Shown here piece after piece: positions 1 through 8,888 of a stretch of DNA of 64,000 bases. The notes under the pieces are model-generated. The model did not search any database. It saw only the letters and a program-made list of their open reading frames with translations, and was not told the origin of the DNA. Every line of letters starts with the position of its first letter. The stretch's first letter is position 1. The DNA comes from RGIG3077 sp045541475. Lineage in GTDB: Bacteria > Bacillota > Clostridia > Oscillospirales > Ruminococcaceae. The DNA lies in contig JAZQJI010000033.1 in assembly GCA_045541475.1 (NCBI GenBank), positions 117,050-181,049 on the forward strand, given 5' to 3'. The position numbers were made by a program, and so were the translations under genes.

Positions 1-408
1 GCGGCTGTGGCAATATTCAGCAAAAAAATCGTTGTAAACTCGGTTAATATGCTTTATGCAATGATAATAAAATCGGGCAGTAAAAAGCTTTTAAAAAGCA
101 TAACAAATATGCTTAACATGACTATATACAAAGCTTTTAGAACAATGTGTGATGCAAACGCATCTAACGATAAAAATATGTTTGCAATTGACGAGTCTTG
201 CTATCATCAAAGTGCGGACGCTGTGTTTAAAGTTAGTGAAAGTATGTGCGTAACACAGGCAAACTCAATGGGCAAAAATGCCGATATTGATGCATTTGCT
301 TTTAGCCACGAAGCGCTTGAGAACGAATATTCAGCTTATGCATCGTCAATGCTCAATCTTATAAAAAACAGCGAGGCATCTATAAGAGAACTTGATTTAG
401 ACGAGTGA
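1..408 (+). CDS. C-terminal part of an unrecognised protein (5' end outside window)
   Basis: The reading frame is open from the first base, so the gene is truncated by the window edge and only about 135 C-terminal residues are seen. They are largely helical in composition, rich in Met, Ser, Asn and Ala, with no Cys-pair, nucleotide-binding or catalytic motif that I recognise. It lies upstream of a NusG-II protein and a Gx-family transporter once named heptaprenyl diphosphate synthase component I. A polyprenyl synthetase-like protein is a common neighbour there, and the Ala/Tyr-rich final helix would not contradict that, but the evidence is positional only. The gap to the next gene is 77 bp. 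Confidence 0.5.
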   Translation, partial: AAVAIFSKKIVVNSVNMLYAMIIKSGSKKLLKSITNMLNMTIYKAFRTMCDANASNDKNMFAIDESCYHQSADAVFKVSESMCVTQANSMGKNADIDAFAFSHEALENEYSAYASSMLNLIKNSEASIRELDLDE

Positions 409-485
409 TACCGCAAAATTTATTGTAGCATATTTTTTAAAAAAAGAAAAGACCTTGAATTACATTATTTTTGATATATATACAC

Positions 486-869
486 ATGAAAAACCTAAAA
501 CCCGTATTAAAGCGTGATATTATTATAATTTTTGCCGTTGTTATACTTTCGATAATTGCGTTGTGCTTGATGAAAAACAATTATAGCGGAGAAAAATATG
601 CCCAAATACGCATTGACGGGAAAACTGTAAAAACGGTTCTGCTTTCATCAGATAAATCTTACTGCTTTACGGTTGATGAGCTTGACGGGGTTGAATTTGA
701 GGTTGAAAACGGAAAAATCAGAGTAAAATCAAGCGATTGCAAGGATAAAATCTGCGTGAACACAAAGTTTATTGAAAATATAAACGAAACTGTAATATGC
801 CTGCCTAAAAAAATGTATATTGTAATAACGGGCGAAGGCAATGCGGATTTTGATGCGGTTGTTGGATGA
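486..869 (+). CDS. NusG domain II-containing protein
   Basis: A 127-residue protein with an N-terminal membrane anchor (roughly residues 10-30) followed by a small beta domain. The motif CKDKICV followed later by ICLPKKMYIVI is the signature of NusG domain II proteins found beside rnf and FMN-transferase genes in Clostridia. The function of this family is not established. I chose the ATG at 486 over the TTG at 471 because the hydrophobic anchor follows it directly. The stop codon overlaps the start of the next gene (ATGA), so the two are translationally coupled and presumably belong to the rnf transcript. Confidence 0.8.
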   Translation: MKNLKPVLKRDIIIIFAVVILSIIALCLMKNNYSGEKYAQIRIDGKTVKTVLLSSDKSYCFTVDELDGVEFEVENGKIRVKSSDCKDKICVNTKFIENINETVICLPKKMYIVITGEGNADFDAVVG

Positions 870-1390
870 GATTTTTTATGAAAAAGACTGAATATATAAC
901 GAAAATGGGCGTAATGCTTGCAATGCTGTGCGCACTTTCGTTTATGGAAAGTAAAATCTGCGCTGCTTTCCCCTACGGGATAAGAATTGGGTTGGCTAAT
1001 GTTGTTATTATGCTTTGCCTTTTCAGCGTAAATTTTAAAAGTGCATTTACTTTAAGTGTTTTAAAATCGGCTTTTGTGCTTGCCACAAGGGGCGTTACTG
1101 CTTTTTTTATGTCGCTTTCGGGCGGCGTTTTATCTATATTAGCTGTTTTTATGCTTTTTAAAATCAAAAAACCAAGCATTATGCTTTGCAGTGTTGGCGG
1201 TGCAATTGTGCACAATTTGGCACAGCTTTGCGTGTGCTGTTTAATTTTAAAAAGCATTTATGCATTTTTTTATGCGCCCGTGCTGATTATTGCGGGTGTA
1301 GTTGCAGGCACGCTAACGGGTGGCTGCATTTGTGCTTTAAAAAAAACGATAAAACAGCATAATAAGTTAACAACAAACCAGAGAGGATAA
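866..1390 (+). CDS. Gx transporter family protein (Hpre_diP_synt_I family)
   Basis: A 174-residue integral membrane protein with about five hydrophobic segments. Features matching the Gx transporter / heptaprenyl diphosphate synthase component I family are an N-terminal MLAMLCALSFMES stretch, a conserved loop with FPYGIRIGLANVVIM, and an internal TRGVTAFFMSLSGG segment. The fold resembles ECF-type substrate-binding membrane proteins. The old name comes from a polyprenyl synthase complex; today it is usually annotated as a transporter of unknown substrate. It overlaps the NusG-II gene by 4 bp and precedes rnfC by 7 bp. An alternative start is the ATG at 881. Confidence 0.75.
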   Translation: MRFFMKKTEYITKMGVMLAMLCALSFMESKICAAFPYGIRIGLANVVIMLCLFSVNFKSAFTLSVLKSAFVLATRGVTAFFMSLSGGVLSILAVFMLFKIKKPSIMLCSVGGAIVHNLAQLCVCCLILKSIYAFFYAPVLIIAGVVAGTLTGGCICALKKTIKQHNKLTTNQRG

Positions 1391-1397
1391 ATATACA

Positions 1398-2678
1398 ATG
1401 GCAAAGAAGCTCGGTTCGGTTTTGGTGCCGCATTTAAAAGGCACTCAGCTGTGCGAAACTATACAGGCGCAGGTGCCTAAAAAAGTTGTTCTGCCAATGT
1501 GCATGAGCATGGGCGCACACGCTGAGCCAATGGTGAACATTGGTGATATGGTAAAAGCCGGACAGATTATTGCGCAGAGCACAGGATTTTTTGCACTGCC
1601 CATACACGCAAGCGTTAGCGGAAAAGTAACTGCTTTTGGCACAATGCAGCTTAGCGACGGTAAAATGTGCAAAACTGTTGAGATTGAATCTGACGAAAAT
1701 CAAGAACTGTACGAGGGTATAAAACCGCCGCAGATTAATAACAAGGAAGAGTTCATCAATGCGATTAAGGAATCGGGTATTTGCGGACTTGGCGGCGCCG
1801 GATTTCCTGCATACGTTAAACTTGCAACTGATAAAGAATTAAACACGCTGATTATAAATGCGGCTGAGTGTGAGCCTTACATTACATCGGACTGCAGAGA
1901 GATTTTGGAAAACCCTGATGATGTTATATCGGGGATTTTGCTTATTTTAAAGTGGATAAATATCCCTAAAGCATACATTGCAATTGAAGGCAACAAGCCC
2001 GAGGCTATTGAAATACTGACCGAAAAAACGAGAGATATTGACAATATTGAGGTTTTTGTACTACCTTCAGAATATCCGCAGGGAGCAGAAAAGGTTATAA
2101 TATATTCTGTTACAAAGCGTGTTGTTGAGTTTGGAAAATTTCCCGCTGATTTTGGCGTTGCAGTTATGAATGTTTCGACAGTATCTGCAATAAACAGATA
2201 TTGCCAAAGCGGCATACCCATGATAAAACGAAGAGTTACCGTTGAGGGCGACTGCGTGAAAAATCCGTGTAATATTGAATGTTGCATCGGTACAAGCGCA
2301 AAAGAGCTTTTTGAGGTGGCAAACACCAATTTTTCCAAAGCAAAGAGAATAGTTTTTGGCGGTTTAATGATGGGCAGTTGCAAAATTAATGCCGACACAC
2401 CAATAGTTAAAACAACTAACGCTATACTTGCACTTTCGGCAATGCCACACAAAACGCAGACAAACTGCATACGCTGTTCGCGCTGTATTAACGCCTGCCC
2501 GCTTGGGCTAATGCCTACACAAATTGAAAAAGCCTACAAGGCAAAGGATATATCTTCGCTTATAAAGCTTAACGTTGCCTTGTGCATGAACTGCGCAAGC
2601 TGCTCTTACGTATGTCCTGCCAACCGTGACCTTGCACAGACAAATCAGCTTGCCAAAGCACTTTTGCCTAAGGGTTAA
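1398..2678 (+). CDS. rnfC: Electron transport complex subunit RnfC
   Basis: A 426-residue peripheral subunit of the Rnf complex, which couples ferredoxin oxidation to NAD+ reduction with Na+ or H+ pumping. The N-terminal barrel/biotinyl-like region (residues about 10-100) is followed by the Complex I 51 kDa-like domain with GLGGAGFPAYVKL near residue 130 and a NAAECEPYI motif. Two 4Fe-4S clusters are visible: C357-x2-C360-x2-C363-x3-C367 and C396-x2-C399-x2-C402-x3-C406. Length matches the clostridial RnfC. It is the first of six contiguous rnf genes in the order C-D-G-E-A-B typical of Firmicutes. The start ATG follows a GAGAGGA ribosome site. Confidence 0.95.
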   Translation: MAKKLGSVLVPHLKGTQLCETIQAQVPKKVVLPMCMSMGAHAEPMVNIGDMVKAGQIIAQSTGFFALPIHASVSGKVTAFGTMQLSDGKMCKTVEIESDENQELYEGIKPPQINNKEEFINAIKESGICGLGGAGFPAYVKLATDKELNTLIINAAECEPYITSDCREILENPDDVISGILLILKWINIPKAYIAIEGNKPEAIEILTEKTRDIDNIEVFVLPSEYPQGAEKVIIYSVTKRVVEFGKFPADFGVAVMNVSTVSAINRYCQSGIPMIKRRVTVEGDCVKNPCNIECCIGTSAKELFEVANTNFSKAKRIVFGGLMMGSCKINADTPIVKTTNAILALSAMPHKTQTNCIRCSRCINACPLGLMPTQIEKAYKAKDISSLIKLNVALCMNCASCSYVCPANRDLAQTNQLAKALLPKG

Positions 2679-2728
2679 TCAAAACGATGATTACATACAA
2701 AAAATTACTTTAAGGATACATACGGATA

Positions 2729-3670
2729 ATGAATAGATTTACAGTTTTGCCTTCGCCGCAGATTCGCTCGGCAATGACAACGCAAAAAATCATGGCACTT
2801 GTGTGTGCGGCACTTTTGCCCACTGTAATATCGGCAACAGTAATACACGGTGCAAGAGCTCTGCTTGTTATGCTTTGCTGTGTGGTTTGCTGCGTGATGT
2901 TTGAATACATCACAAGGCTGATTTTAAAGCGTGAAAATACAGTTGCTGATCTTTCTGCAGTTGTAACGGGGCTTTTGCTAAGCTTTAACCTGCCTGCAAC
3001 AATTCCGCTGTGGGTTTGCAGTGTGGGCGCATTTGTTGCAATTGTTATTGTAAAACAGCTTTTTGGCGGCTTGGGACAAAATTTTGCCAACCCCGCCCTT
3101 GTTGCAAGAATTGTTTTAATGCTCTCGTTTGCACAGTATATGACAGCAAGTGCGTTTGAATATGACGGCGTTACGCAGGCTACTCCCCTTGTGGCAGAAA
3201 GCGGTACTTACAGCAATATACAGCTGTTTTTGGGACAGACTTCGGGCTGTTTAGGTGAAACCTGCACTTTGTCTTTAGCAATGGGCGCAATTGCACTTGT
3301 TTGCCTGAAGGTTATATCACCCGTTATGCCAATAGCTTTTATCGGCACATTTGCAATCTGCGTTGGCATCAGCGGAAACGATGTGGTTTATCAACTGCTT
3401 TCGGGCGGTCTTGTTTTGGGTGCTTGCTTTATGGCAACTGATTACGTTACATCTCCGCTGACAAACAAGGGCAAGCTTATAGGCGGTATTTTCTGCGGCA
3501 TTGTTACTTTTGTTATAAGAACTTATGCAAACTCACCCGAGGGTGTTAGCTATGCTATTTTGTTGATGAATATCATTACTCCTTATATTGATGAATTTAC
3601 CGCACAAAAGGCGTTTGGAGCAAAGAAAAAGGAACGCAAGTCAAAGGAGGTAATGCATCAGAATGGTTAA
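2729..3670 (+). CDS. rnfD: Electron transport complex subunit RnfD
   Basis: A 313-residue multi-pass membrane subunit of Rnf, homologous to NqrB. It begins with the family pattern PSPQIRS, has about nine to ten hydrophobic segments, and carries the SGATPL-type FMN attachment region in a variant form (TQATPLVAES near residue 150), where the Thr would carry covalent FMN. The segment CFMATDYVTSPLTNKGKLIGGIFCG near residue 235 is typical of RnfD/NqrB. It sits 50 bp after rnfC and overlaps rnfG by 8 bp, so the two are coupled. Confidence 0.94.
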   Translation: MNRFTVLPSPQIRSAMTTQKIMALVCAALLPTVISATVIHGARALLVMLCCVVCCVMFEYITRLILKRENTVADLSAVVTGLLLSFNLPATIPLWVCSVGAFVAIVIVKQLFGGLGQNFANPALVARIVLMLSFAQYMTASAFEYDGVTQATPLVAESGTYSNIQLFLGQTSGCLGETCTLSLAMGAIALVCLKVISPVMPIAFIGTFAICVGISGNDVVYQLLSGGLVLGACFMATDYVTSPLTNKGKLIGGIFCGIVTFVIRTYANSPEGVSYAILLMNIITPYIDEFTAQKAFGAKKKERKSKEVMHQNG

Positions 3671-4178
3671 GCAGAACCTCATGCCGCCGCTTGTTTTAGC
3701 GGCAATATGCGCAATTGTTGCCGTTCTTTTGGCGTTGGCAAATGATATAACCGAAGAACGCATTGCAAAGGTGCGTGCAGAAAAAACTCAAAATACGCTT
3801 ACACAGGCTTTTGGCGATGGTGAATACGCTTTGGTTGATTTTGCAAACGAAAACGTTGGGCAAACATTTGTAAAATCGGACGGAACGGTGATTTTTGAGA
3901 TTATATCTTCAGGATATAACAAGGATAGTATTGATTTGCTGATTGGTGTGAACGAAAACGGCATTTGCGGTATTGGCGTTGTGTCTTTAAACGAAACAGC
4001 GGGTGTTGGCACAATGGTTGGCGAAGCTTCATTTTTGGAACAGTTTTTCGGTGCTGATGCTGAAAAAATCCAATCAATCGACGCTATTTCAGGCGCTACA
4101 TATTCTTCAAAAGGTGTAAAAGATGCCTGCGCATTGGCATTATCCGCTTTTGAAGAATACACGGAGGCGGATTTATGA
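3663..4178 (+). CDS. rnfG: Electron transport complex subunit RnfG
   Basis: A 171-residue subunit with one N-terminal membrane anchor (residues about 8-28) and an extracytoplasmic FMN-binding domain. The SGAT(Y)S motif is visible at S143-G144-A145-T146, where T146 is the expected attachment site for FMN phosphoester transfer by an ApbE-type flavin transferase; no ApbE gene is in this window. The preceding NETAGVGTMVG loop is also family-typical. It overlaps rnfD by 8 bp and rnfE by 4 bp (ATGA). Confidence 0.94.
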   Translation: MVKQNLMPPLVLAAICAIVAVLLALANDITEERIAKVRAEKTQNTLTQAFGDGEYALVDFANENVGQTFVKSDGTVIFEIISSGYNKDSIDLLIGVNENGICGIGVVSLNETAGVGTMVGEASFLEQFFGADAEKIQSIDAISGATYSSKGVKDACALALSAFEEYTEADL

Positions 4179-4837
4179 GTGATTTTAAAGAATTTACCAA
4201 GGGTATCATCAAAGAAAACCCTGTTTTTGTGTTGATGTTGGGTACTTGTCCAACGCTTGCGCTTACCACTCAAGTCAGCAGTGCACTCGGTATGGGACTT
4301 GCCACAACATTTGTGCTTGTTTGCTCAAATCTGGTTATTTCTCTTTTGAAAAAAATCATACCCGATGCGGTGCGATTGCCTTGCTTTATTGTTGTTATTG
4401 CAGGCTTTGTAACTCTTGTTGATTTTTTGCTCGCAGGCTTTATTCCCGACCTTTACGATGCATTGGGCGTGTTTTTATCGCTTATAACCGTAAACTGCAT
4501 TGTGCTTGGCAGGGCGGAAATGTTTGCATGCAAAAACAAGGTTTTGCCATCGGTGCTTGATGGTTTAGGCATGGGACTTGGATTTACTTTAGCCTTATTT
4601 TTGATGGCAACTGTAAGAGAAATCTTGGGCAGTGCCACATGGTTTGGCTTAAAAATACCTTTTATAGAACCGATGGGAATATTTACTATGAGCGCAGGCG
4701 GCTTCTTCACATTCGGCATAATCGTTGCGGCAATCGGCGTTGTTACAAAAAAATCGCCGCCGCAAAATCTTGGCTGCAAGGGCTGTCCGAATGCTTCAAA
4801 TTGCAGTGCCAGATTGTGCGCTGATGATACAAAATGA
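4175..4837 (+). CDS. rnfE: Electron transport complex subunit RnfE
   Basis: A 220-residue integral membrane subunit with six predicted membrane segments. It opens with FTKGIIKENPVFVLMLGTCPTLA, the hallmark of RnfE/NqrD, and contains the conserved TVNCIVLGRAEMFA and DGLGMGLGFTLAL segments. After the last membrane segment there is a hydrophilic tail with four cysteines spaced C-x2-C-x5-C-x4-C (GCKGCPNASNC onward), which could bind a metal or cluster on the cytoplasmic side; this is inference. Coupled to rnfG by a 4-bp overlap and followed by rnfA after 23 bp. Confidence 0.94.
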   Translation: MSDFKEFTKGIIKENPVFVLMLGTCPTLALTTQVSSALGMGLATTFVLVCSNLVISLLKKIIPDAVRLPCFIVVIAGFVTLVDFLLAGFIPDLYDALGVFLSLITVNCIVLGRAEMFACKNKVLPSVLDGLGMGLGFTLALFLMATVREILGSATWFGLKIPFIEPMGIFTMSAGGFFTFGIIVAAIGVVTKKSPPQNLGCKGCPNASNCSARLCADDTK

Positions 4838-4860
4838 TTTAGAAAGGATGTTTTTGATTT

Positions 4861-5433
4861 ATGCAAGGCTTGTTTGGTATTTTGATTGCAGGTGTTTTAA
4901 CAGAAAATTTCGTCCTTTCCAAAACATTTGGTATTTGCCCGTTTTTAGGCGTTTCCAAAAAAATATCCGGCAGCATAGGCATGGGTGCGGCGGTAATTTT
5001 TGTTATGCTGTTTGCTACACTTATTACTTACCCCGTTTACACATTTTTGCTTGTGCCGAATGATATTGAGTATTTAAAAACCATAGCATTTATATTGATA
5101 ATTGCGCTGTTTGTGCAGCTTGTGGAGATGTTCTTAAAAAAATATGTAAAGGCTCTTTACAAGGCTCTTGGCGTTTATTTGCCGCTTATCACCACAAACT
5201 GCGCCGTTTTGGGCGTTACCGTACTTAATGTTGATAACGGATACAGCTTTACACAGTCAGTTGTAAATGCTTTAGGCGGTGGCATTGGATTTACCCTTGC
5301 TCTGCTGTTGTTTTCGGGCGTGCGTCAGCGTATTGAGCATTGTGATGTACCTGAAACCTTCAAGGGCGTGCCGATTACCATGATTGCGGCGTCAATCGTT
5401 TCGCTGTGCTTTTTGGGATTTGCAGGAATTTAG
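4861..5433 (+). CDS. rnfA: Electron transport complex subunit RnfA
   Basis: A 190-residue membrane subunit with six hydrophobic segments, homologous to NqrE and paralogous to RnfE with inverted topology. Typical motifs are LTENFVLSKTFGICPFLGVS near the N-terminus and LPLITTNCAVLGV near residue 105, whose Cys contributes to the membrane 2Fe-2S site shared with RnfE in solved Rnf/Nqr structures (family knowledge). A GAAAGGA ribosome site precedes the ATG. It lies between rnfE and rnfB in the operon. Confidence 0.94.
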   Translation: MQGLFGILIAGVLTENFVLSKTFGICPFLGVSKKISGSIGMGAAVIFVMLFATLITYPVYTFLLVPNDIEYLKTIAFILIIALFVQLVEMFLKKYVKALYKALGVYLPLITTNCAVLGVTVLNVDNGYSFTQSVVNALGGGIGFTLALLLFSGVRQRIEHCDVPETFKGVPITMIAASIVSLCFLGFAGI

Positions 5434-5472
5434 CAAGAATAATCTTGACAGAAAGGATAGCTTTTTTAATAA

Positions 5473-6276
5473 ATGGAATACCTTTATCCGATATTGATTT
5501 TTTTAGGCTTAGGTCTTGGTGCGGGCATTTTGCTTACCGTGGCTTCCAAACTGTTTTTTGTGCCAACCGATGAACGCATTGAAGAAATCAACAATGAATT
5601 GCCGCACGCTAATTGCGGTGCCTGTGGATATGCAGGCTGTGGCGATTATGCTGAGGCTATTGTTAACGCAAATGCGCCGACAAATTTGTGTAAGCCCGGC
5701 GGCGCTGAAACTTCAGAAAAAATCGGCAAAATCATGGGCACACAAGCGCTTGATTTTGTAGAGCAAGCCGCCTTTGTGCATTGCAACGGTACTTGCGAGA
5801 ACACAAAGCTTAAATTTGATTTTGAAGGCACACCAACCTGCGTTGCCGCAAAGCGTTTTTATGGCGGATTTTTATCATGCAGCTACGGCTGTTTGGGGCT
5901 TGGCGACTGCGTTAAATCATGCGATAAAAATGCCATTGCCATTGTTGATGGTGTTGCTGTTGTTGATAAAGCTTTGTGTGAAGCCTGCGGAAAATGCATT
6001 AATGCCTGCCCTAATAATTTGATTTCTTTAGTGCCGATTACTAAGCACTACTATGTAAGATGCTCATCAGAAGATGGCGGCAAAGCAACAAAAACAGCCT
6101 GCAAAAAGGGCTGCATTGGTTGCAAGATCTGTGAACGCAAATGCGTTAGCGGCGCCATTAAAGTTGAAAATAACCGCGCTGTTATCAACTATGAAAAATG
6201 CATTGGCTGTGGTCAATGCTTTGAATTTTGCCCTATTGGTGCAATATTTTGCTGCGAAAAGCAAAGCGCTGTTTAA
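5473..6276 (+). CDS. rnfB: Electron transport complex subunit RnfB (polyferredoxin)
   Basis: A 267-residue iron-sulfur subunit that receives electrons from reduced ferredoxin. An N-terminal membrane helix (residues about 4-25) is followed by the four-cysteine cluster region with C48, C51 and C56 and a later CKPGG cysteine. The C-terminal half carries several ferredoxin-type clusters: CEACGKCINACP, CIGCKICERKC and CIGCGQCFEFCP are all visible, plus an upstream CLGLGDCVKSC motif. Arrangement and length match RnfB of acetogenic and fermentative Clostridia. It is the last gene of the operon and is followed by a rho-independent terminator at 6285-6317. Confidence 0.95.
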   Translation: MEYLYPILIFLGLGLGAGILLTVASKLFFVPTDERIEEINNELPHANCGACGYAGCGDYAEAIVNANAPTNLCKPGGAETSEKIGKIMGTQALDFVEQAAFVHCNGTCENTKLKFDFEGTPTCVAAKRFYGGFLSCSYGCLGLGDCVKSCDKNAIAIVDGVAVVDKALCEACGKCINACPNNLISLVPITKHYYVRCSSEDGGKATKTACKKGCIGCKICERKCVSGAIKVENNRAVINYEKCIGCGQCFEFCPIGAIFCCEKQSAV

Positions 6277-6284
6277 AACAAATC

Positions 6285-6317
6285 AAGACCTGCTGATTAA
6301 ACTTCAGCAGGTCTTTT
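6285..6317 (+). terminator. Rho-independent terminator after rnfB
   Basis: A perfect 12-bp stem (AAGACCTGCTGA at 6285-6296 with TCAGCAGGTCTT at 6304-6315) with a 7-base loop, followed by a short T run. It lies between the convergent rnfB and tsaD genes and ends the rnf operon; it is weaker for the opposite strand. Confidence 0.85.
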
Positions 6318-6329
6318 ATGTTAAAATAT

Positions 6330-7340
6330 TCAGTTTTCTTCCAAAGGCATTGTGGCATAAGCGTTAAGGCTTAAATCAGCACGCTTGCCTGCTTTGTATT
6401 CAAAATATCCCTGGCAGGCAATCATGGCGGCGTTATCGCCGCAGAGCCAATTAGGCGGCAGGTACAGCTTTTTGTTTTGTGCCTTGCAAGCGTTTTCAAA
6501 CGAACTGCGTATGCCTGTGTTTGCTGAAACACCGCCCGCAACAGCAATTGTATCATACCCTAAATTATTTGCGGCAAGCATTGTGCGCTGTGTTAAAATT
6601 GATGCAATTGTGCTTTGCAACGATGCACAAAGGTCTTGTTTGTTGATTTCCTCACCCTTTTGTTTTGAATTGTGAACGATGTTTACAACTGCAGTTTTAA
6701 GTCCGGAAAAGCTGAAATCATACTCACTGCCTGCTACTTTAGGGTTTGGCAAAGGATATTTTGAAGCATCGCCCGATTGAGCGGCTTTATCTACATGAAC
6801 ACCACCCGGATACGAAAAACCCATTACCCTTGCGGCTTTATCAAAGCACTCGCCTGCGGCATCGTCCCTTGTTCTGCCGATGACATTGAATTTTGTATAG
6901 TCAAGCACTTCAACAATATGGCTGTGACCGCCGCTTGCAACAAGGCACAGGTATGGCGGCTTTAAATCCTCATGCGCAATATAGTTTGCGGCAATGTGGC
7001 CTGCAAGGTGATGTACGGGCACAAGCGGCTTATTCCATGCCATTGCAAGCGCCTTTGCAAAGCTTACGCCCACAAGCAGTGCGCCTATAAGACCGGGGGC
7101 ATAGGTAACCGCAATTGCATCTATATCATCCTTGGTGCAGTTTGCATCATCAAGCGCCTTTTGCACCACGCCCAATATATTTTCGCAGTGCCTGCGTGAA
7201 GCGATTTCAGGCACGACACCGCCGTATTTTTTATGCTCTTCAATCTGGGTTGAAACTACGGAAGATAATATCTTCGTGCCGTTTTCGCTCACGCTTGCGG
7301 CAGTTTCATCGCAAGAACTTTCAATACCGAGAATTTTCAT
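6330..7340 (-). CDS. tsaD: tRNA N6-adenosine threonylcarbamoyltransferase TsaD
   Basis: A 336-residue enzyme that transfers the threonylcarbamoyl group from TC-AMP to A37 of ANN-reading tRNAs. It starts with the family signature MKILGIESSCDETAASV and has the iron-binding histidines in HHLAGH (H111 and H115), the SGGHS loop near residue 137, and AVAGGVSANTGIR near residue 270. Length is standard. Its start overlaps the 3' end of rimI by 20 bp, the usual tsaD-rimI coupling; tsaB and tsaE are not seen in this window. Confidence 0.96.
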   Translation of the reverse strand: MKILGIESSCDETAASVSENGTKILSSVVSTQIEEHKKYGGVVPEIASRRHCENILGVVQKALDDANCTKDDIDAIAVTYAPGLIGALLVGVSFAKALAMAWNKPLVPVHHLAGHIAANYIAHEDLKPPYLCLVASGGHSHIVEVLDYTKFNVIGRTRDDAAGECFDKAARVMGFSYPGGVHVDKAAQSGDASKYPLPNPKVAGSEYDFSFSGLKTAVVNIVHNSKQKGEEINKQDLCASLQSTIASILTQRTMLAANNLGYDTIAVAGGVSANTGIRSSFENACKAQNKKLYLPPNWLCGDNAAMIACQGYFEYKAGKRADLSLNAYATMPLEEN

Positions 7341-7791
7341 TATTCCTATTTACCTCTGTAAGTTTAAATAATCTTGTCATTAAAACGGCATCCTCAAGCG
7401 GTGCCTGATAAAAGTTTTTTCTGATACCATCAATTTTAAAGCCGTTTTTTTCATAAAGCGAAATTGCTGCGGTGTTGCTTTTGCGCACTTCCAACATGAT
7501 TTTTGAAGCAAAATCTGCTGTATTATCAAAAAGAGCGTTCAAAAGCTCTGTGGCTATTCCATTTTTGCGATAATCACCATGCACTGCAATGCGGTTTAAA
7601 TTCACCTCATCAAGTACAAAATCGGCAAAAATATAGCCGCAAACAGTATTATCAATTTTAGCGCAAAGCATGATATTATTCTCAATATCAAGGCTTTGTT
7701 CAATGGATTTTTCACTCCAACACTGTGAAAAGCAATCTTGCTCGATTTTAAATATCTGCATTATATCAGATTTTTGAATTTTGCATACCAT
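7321..7791 (-). CDS. rimI: Ribosomal protein S18-alanine N-acetyltransferase RimI-like
   Basis: A GNAT acetyltransferase of about 156 residues. The acetyl-CoA loop appears as NRIAVHGDYRKNGIATELL, followed by MLEVRKSNTAAISLYEKNGF, the classic RimI pattern. It is predicted to acetylate the N-terminal alanine of ribosomal protein S18, although other substrates are possible in Firmicutes. I place the start at 7791 because AAGGTGATAAT precedes that ATG at good spacing; a longer frame from 7809 is possible. It overlaps tsaD downstream and lies 4 bp after the upstream membrane protein gene, so the three form a transcription unit. Confidence 0.88.
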   Translation of the reverse strand: MVCKIQKSDIMQIFKIEQDCFSQCWSEKSIEQSLDIENNIMLCAKIDNTVCGYIFADFVLDEVNLNRIAVHGDYRKNGIATELLNALFDNTADFASKIMLEVRKSNTAAISLYEKNGFKIDGIRKNFYQAPLEDAVLMTRLFKLTEVNRNNENSRY

Positions 7792-7795
7792 ATTA

Positions 7796-8341
7796 TCACC
7801 TTCTGCCAAGAAAACGGGGTTTAAAATAATCAGTGTATAGCATCATGTAAGCAGAAAGAAGCTTGTCGTACATCAAAAACAAAATGGTTGAAAACACAAG
7901 CAAAACAGGCACGACATACTCACCCAAAAATTCAAAGCCGATGAACATGTCTTCAATACCAAGCAAAAATGCGGCAAACTTAAAATGCGCCACAATGCAA
8001 ACAACATATACGGCGATTTTCAGCAACACTCTGATAAGAGAAACGCGCAGTTTATCAATCAGCTGTTTTAGTATGGGGTAATGCCCAAAAAGCATTATGA
8101 ACATTAGTGCCGCTTCCTTATCAGGTGTGATGAACAGCGAAAGCAAACCTATGCCAATGTAGGTGACAAACGCCCACATTCGTCCTATATCTGCTACAAT
8201 TACAAGCAGCAAACCGCCCGCCAGCATGGGAAAAGCAATGTAAAACGCGGGAAAAATGCTTGTTAAAAACATTATAAACAGGCTCATCGACGAAATTACG
8301 CCGCCGAGTGCCACCTTGTAGCTGGCGCTTTTTGCTTCCAC
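7796..8341 (-). CDS. Integral membrane protein of unknown function
   Basis: A 181-residue protein with about six membrane segments. It begins (GTG at 8341, preceded by GGAGGTGAAAAA) with MEAKSASYKVALGG and then FLTSIFPAFYIAFPMLAGG. The latter resembles the N-terminus of ECF-type substrate-binding subunits and small Firmicutes membrane proteins, but I cannot name the family. The C-terminus ends in a basic stretch (KPRFLGRR). It lies directly upstream of rimI and tsaD and is probably co-transcribed with them. An upstream in-frame TTG at 8374 is less likely because the good ribosome site belongs to 8341. Confidence 0.7.
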   Translation of the reverse strand: MEAKSASYKVALGGVISSMSLFIMFLTSIFPAFYIAFPMLAGGLLLVIVADIGRMWAFVTYIGIGLLSLFITPDKEAALMFIMLFGHYPILKQLIDKLRVSLIRVLLKIAVYVVCIVAHFKFAAFLLGIEDMFIGFEFLGEYVVPVLLVFSTILFLMYDKLLSAYMMLYTDYFKPRFLGRR

Positions 8342-8429
8342 TTTTTCACCTCCACACACGGATTTCAACCGCAATTTTTCACATCATTCAACTAATTATT
8401 TTACCAGAATTTCGGGCAAAAGTCAACAC

Positions 8430-8888
8430 TTAAGGCTTAATGCCACGCAAAAATCCGCCCTGTTCATACAAATACAAATCAGCGGCAATTATTTTTTTAT
8501 CGCAAACTATCAGCGAAGCTCTTACATCACCACTTGTTTTTTCATAATTCTTCACTGTATAAGTATATAACGTTGCCCTTTTGCCCATAAACTGACGCAA
8601 ATCAAAACCCATGCTTTTTTGCAAAGCGTTGTATTCTTCGTATGTTTGTGAAAACTCCGAAGGGATTGTTATTTTTTGTTCTGATATATAATCAACATCC
8701 CAGCCATTTGTGTTTAAGTAGAATTCGCGCGCAGTTTCTTTTGAAAAATCCGCATTATAATCGTTAGATTTTTTGTTTTTTAGTATTGGCAAAAATAATA
8801 TGACCGCAAAATAAACGGCCACTAAAAAAACAATCAGCATAAGCTTTTTAGCCATACTGCTTTTTAAATTCAAGGATACTGCAAACAT
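8430..8888 (-). CDS. DUF4830 domain-containing membrane-anchored protein
   Basis: A 152-residue protein with one N-terminal membrane segment (residues about 12-32) and an extracytoplasmic domain. The patterns NTNGWDVDYISEQKITIP, FSQTYEEYNALQKSMGFDL, and the closing DLYLYEQGGFLRGIKP fit DUF4830 proteins of Clostridia, whose function is unknown. The frame extends upstream to 9176, but I place the start at 8888 because a clear AAAGGTGTGG ribosome site precedes this ATG and the membrane anchor starts there. It is monocistronic as far as the sequence shows, divergent from the DUF1846 gene. Confidence 0.75.
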   Translation of the reverse strand: MFAVSLNLKSSMAKKLMLIVFLVAVYFAVILFLPILKNKKSNDYNADFSKETAREFYLNTNGWDVDYISEQKITIPSEFSQTYEEYNALQKSMGFDLRQFMGKRATLYTYTVKNYEKTSGDVRASLIVCDKKIIAADLYLYEQGGFLRGIKP

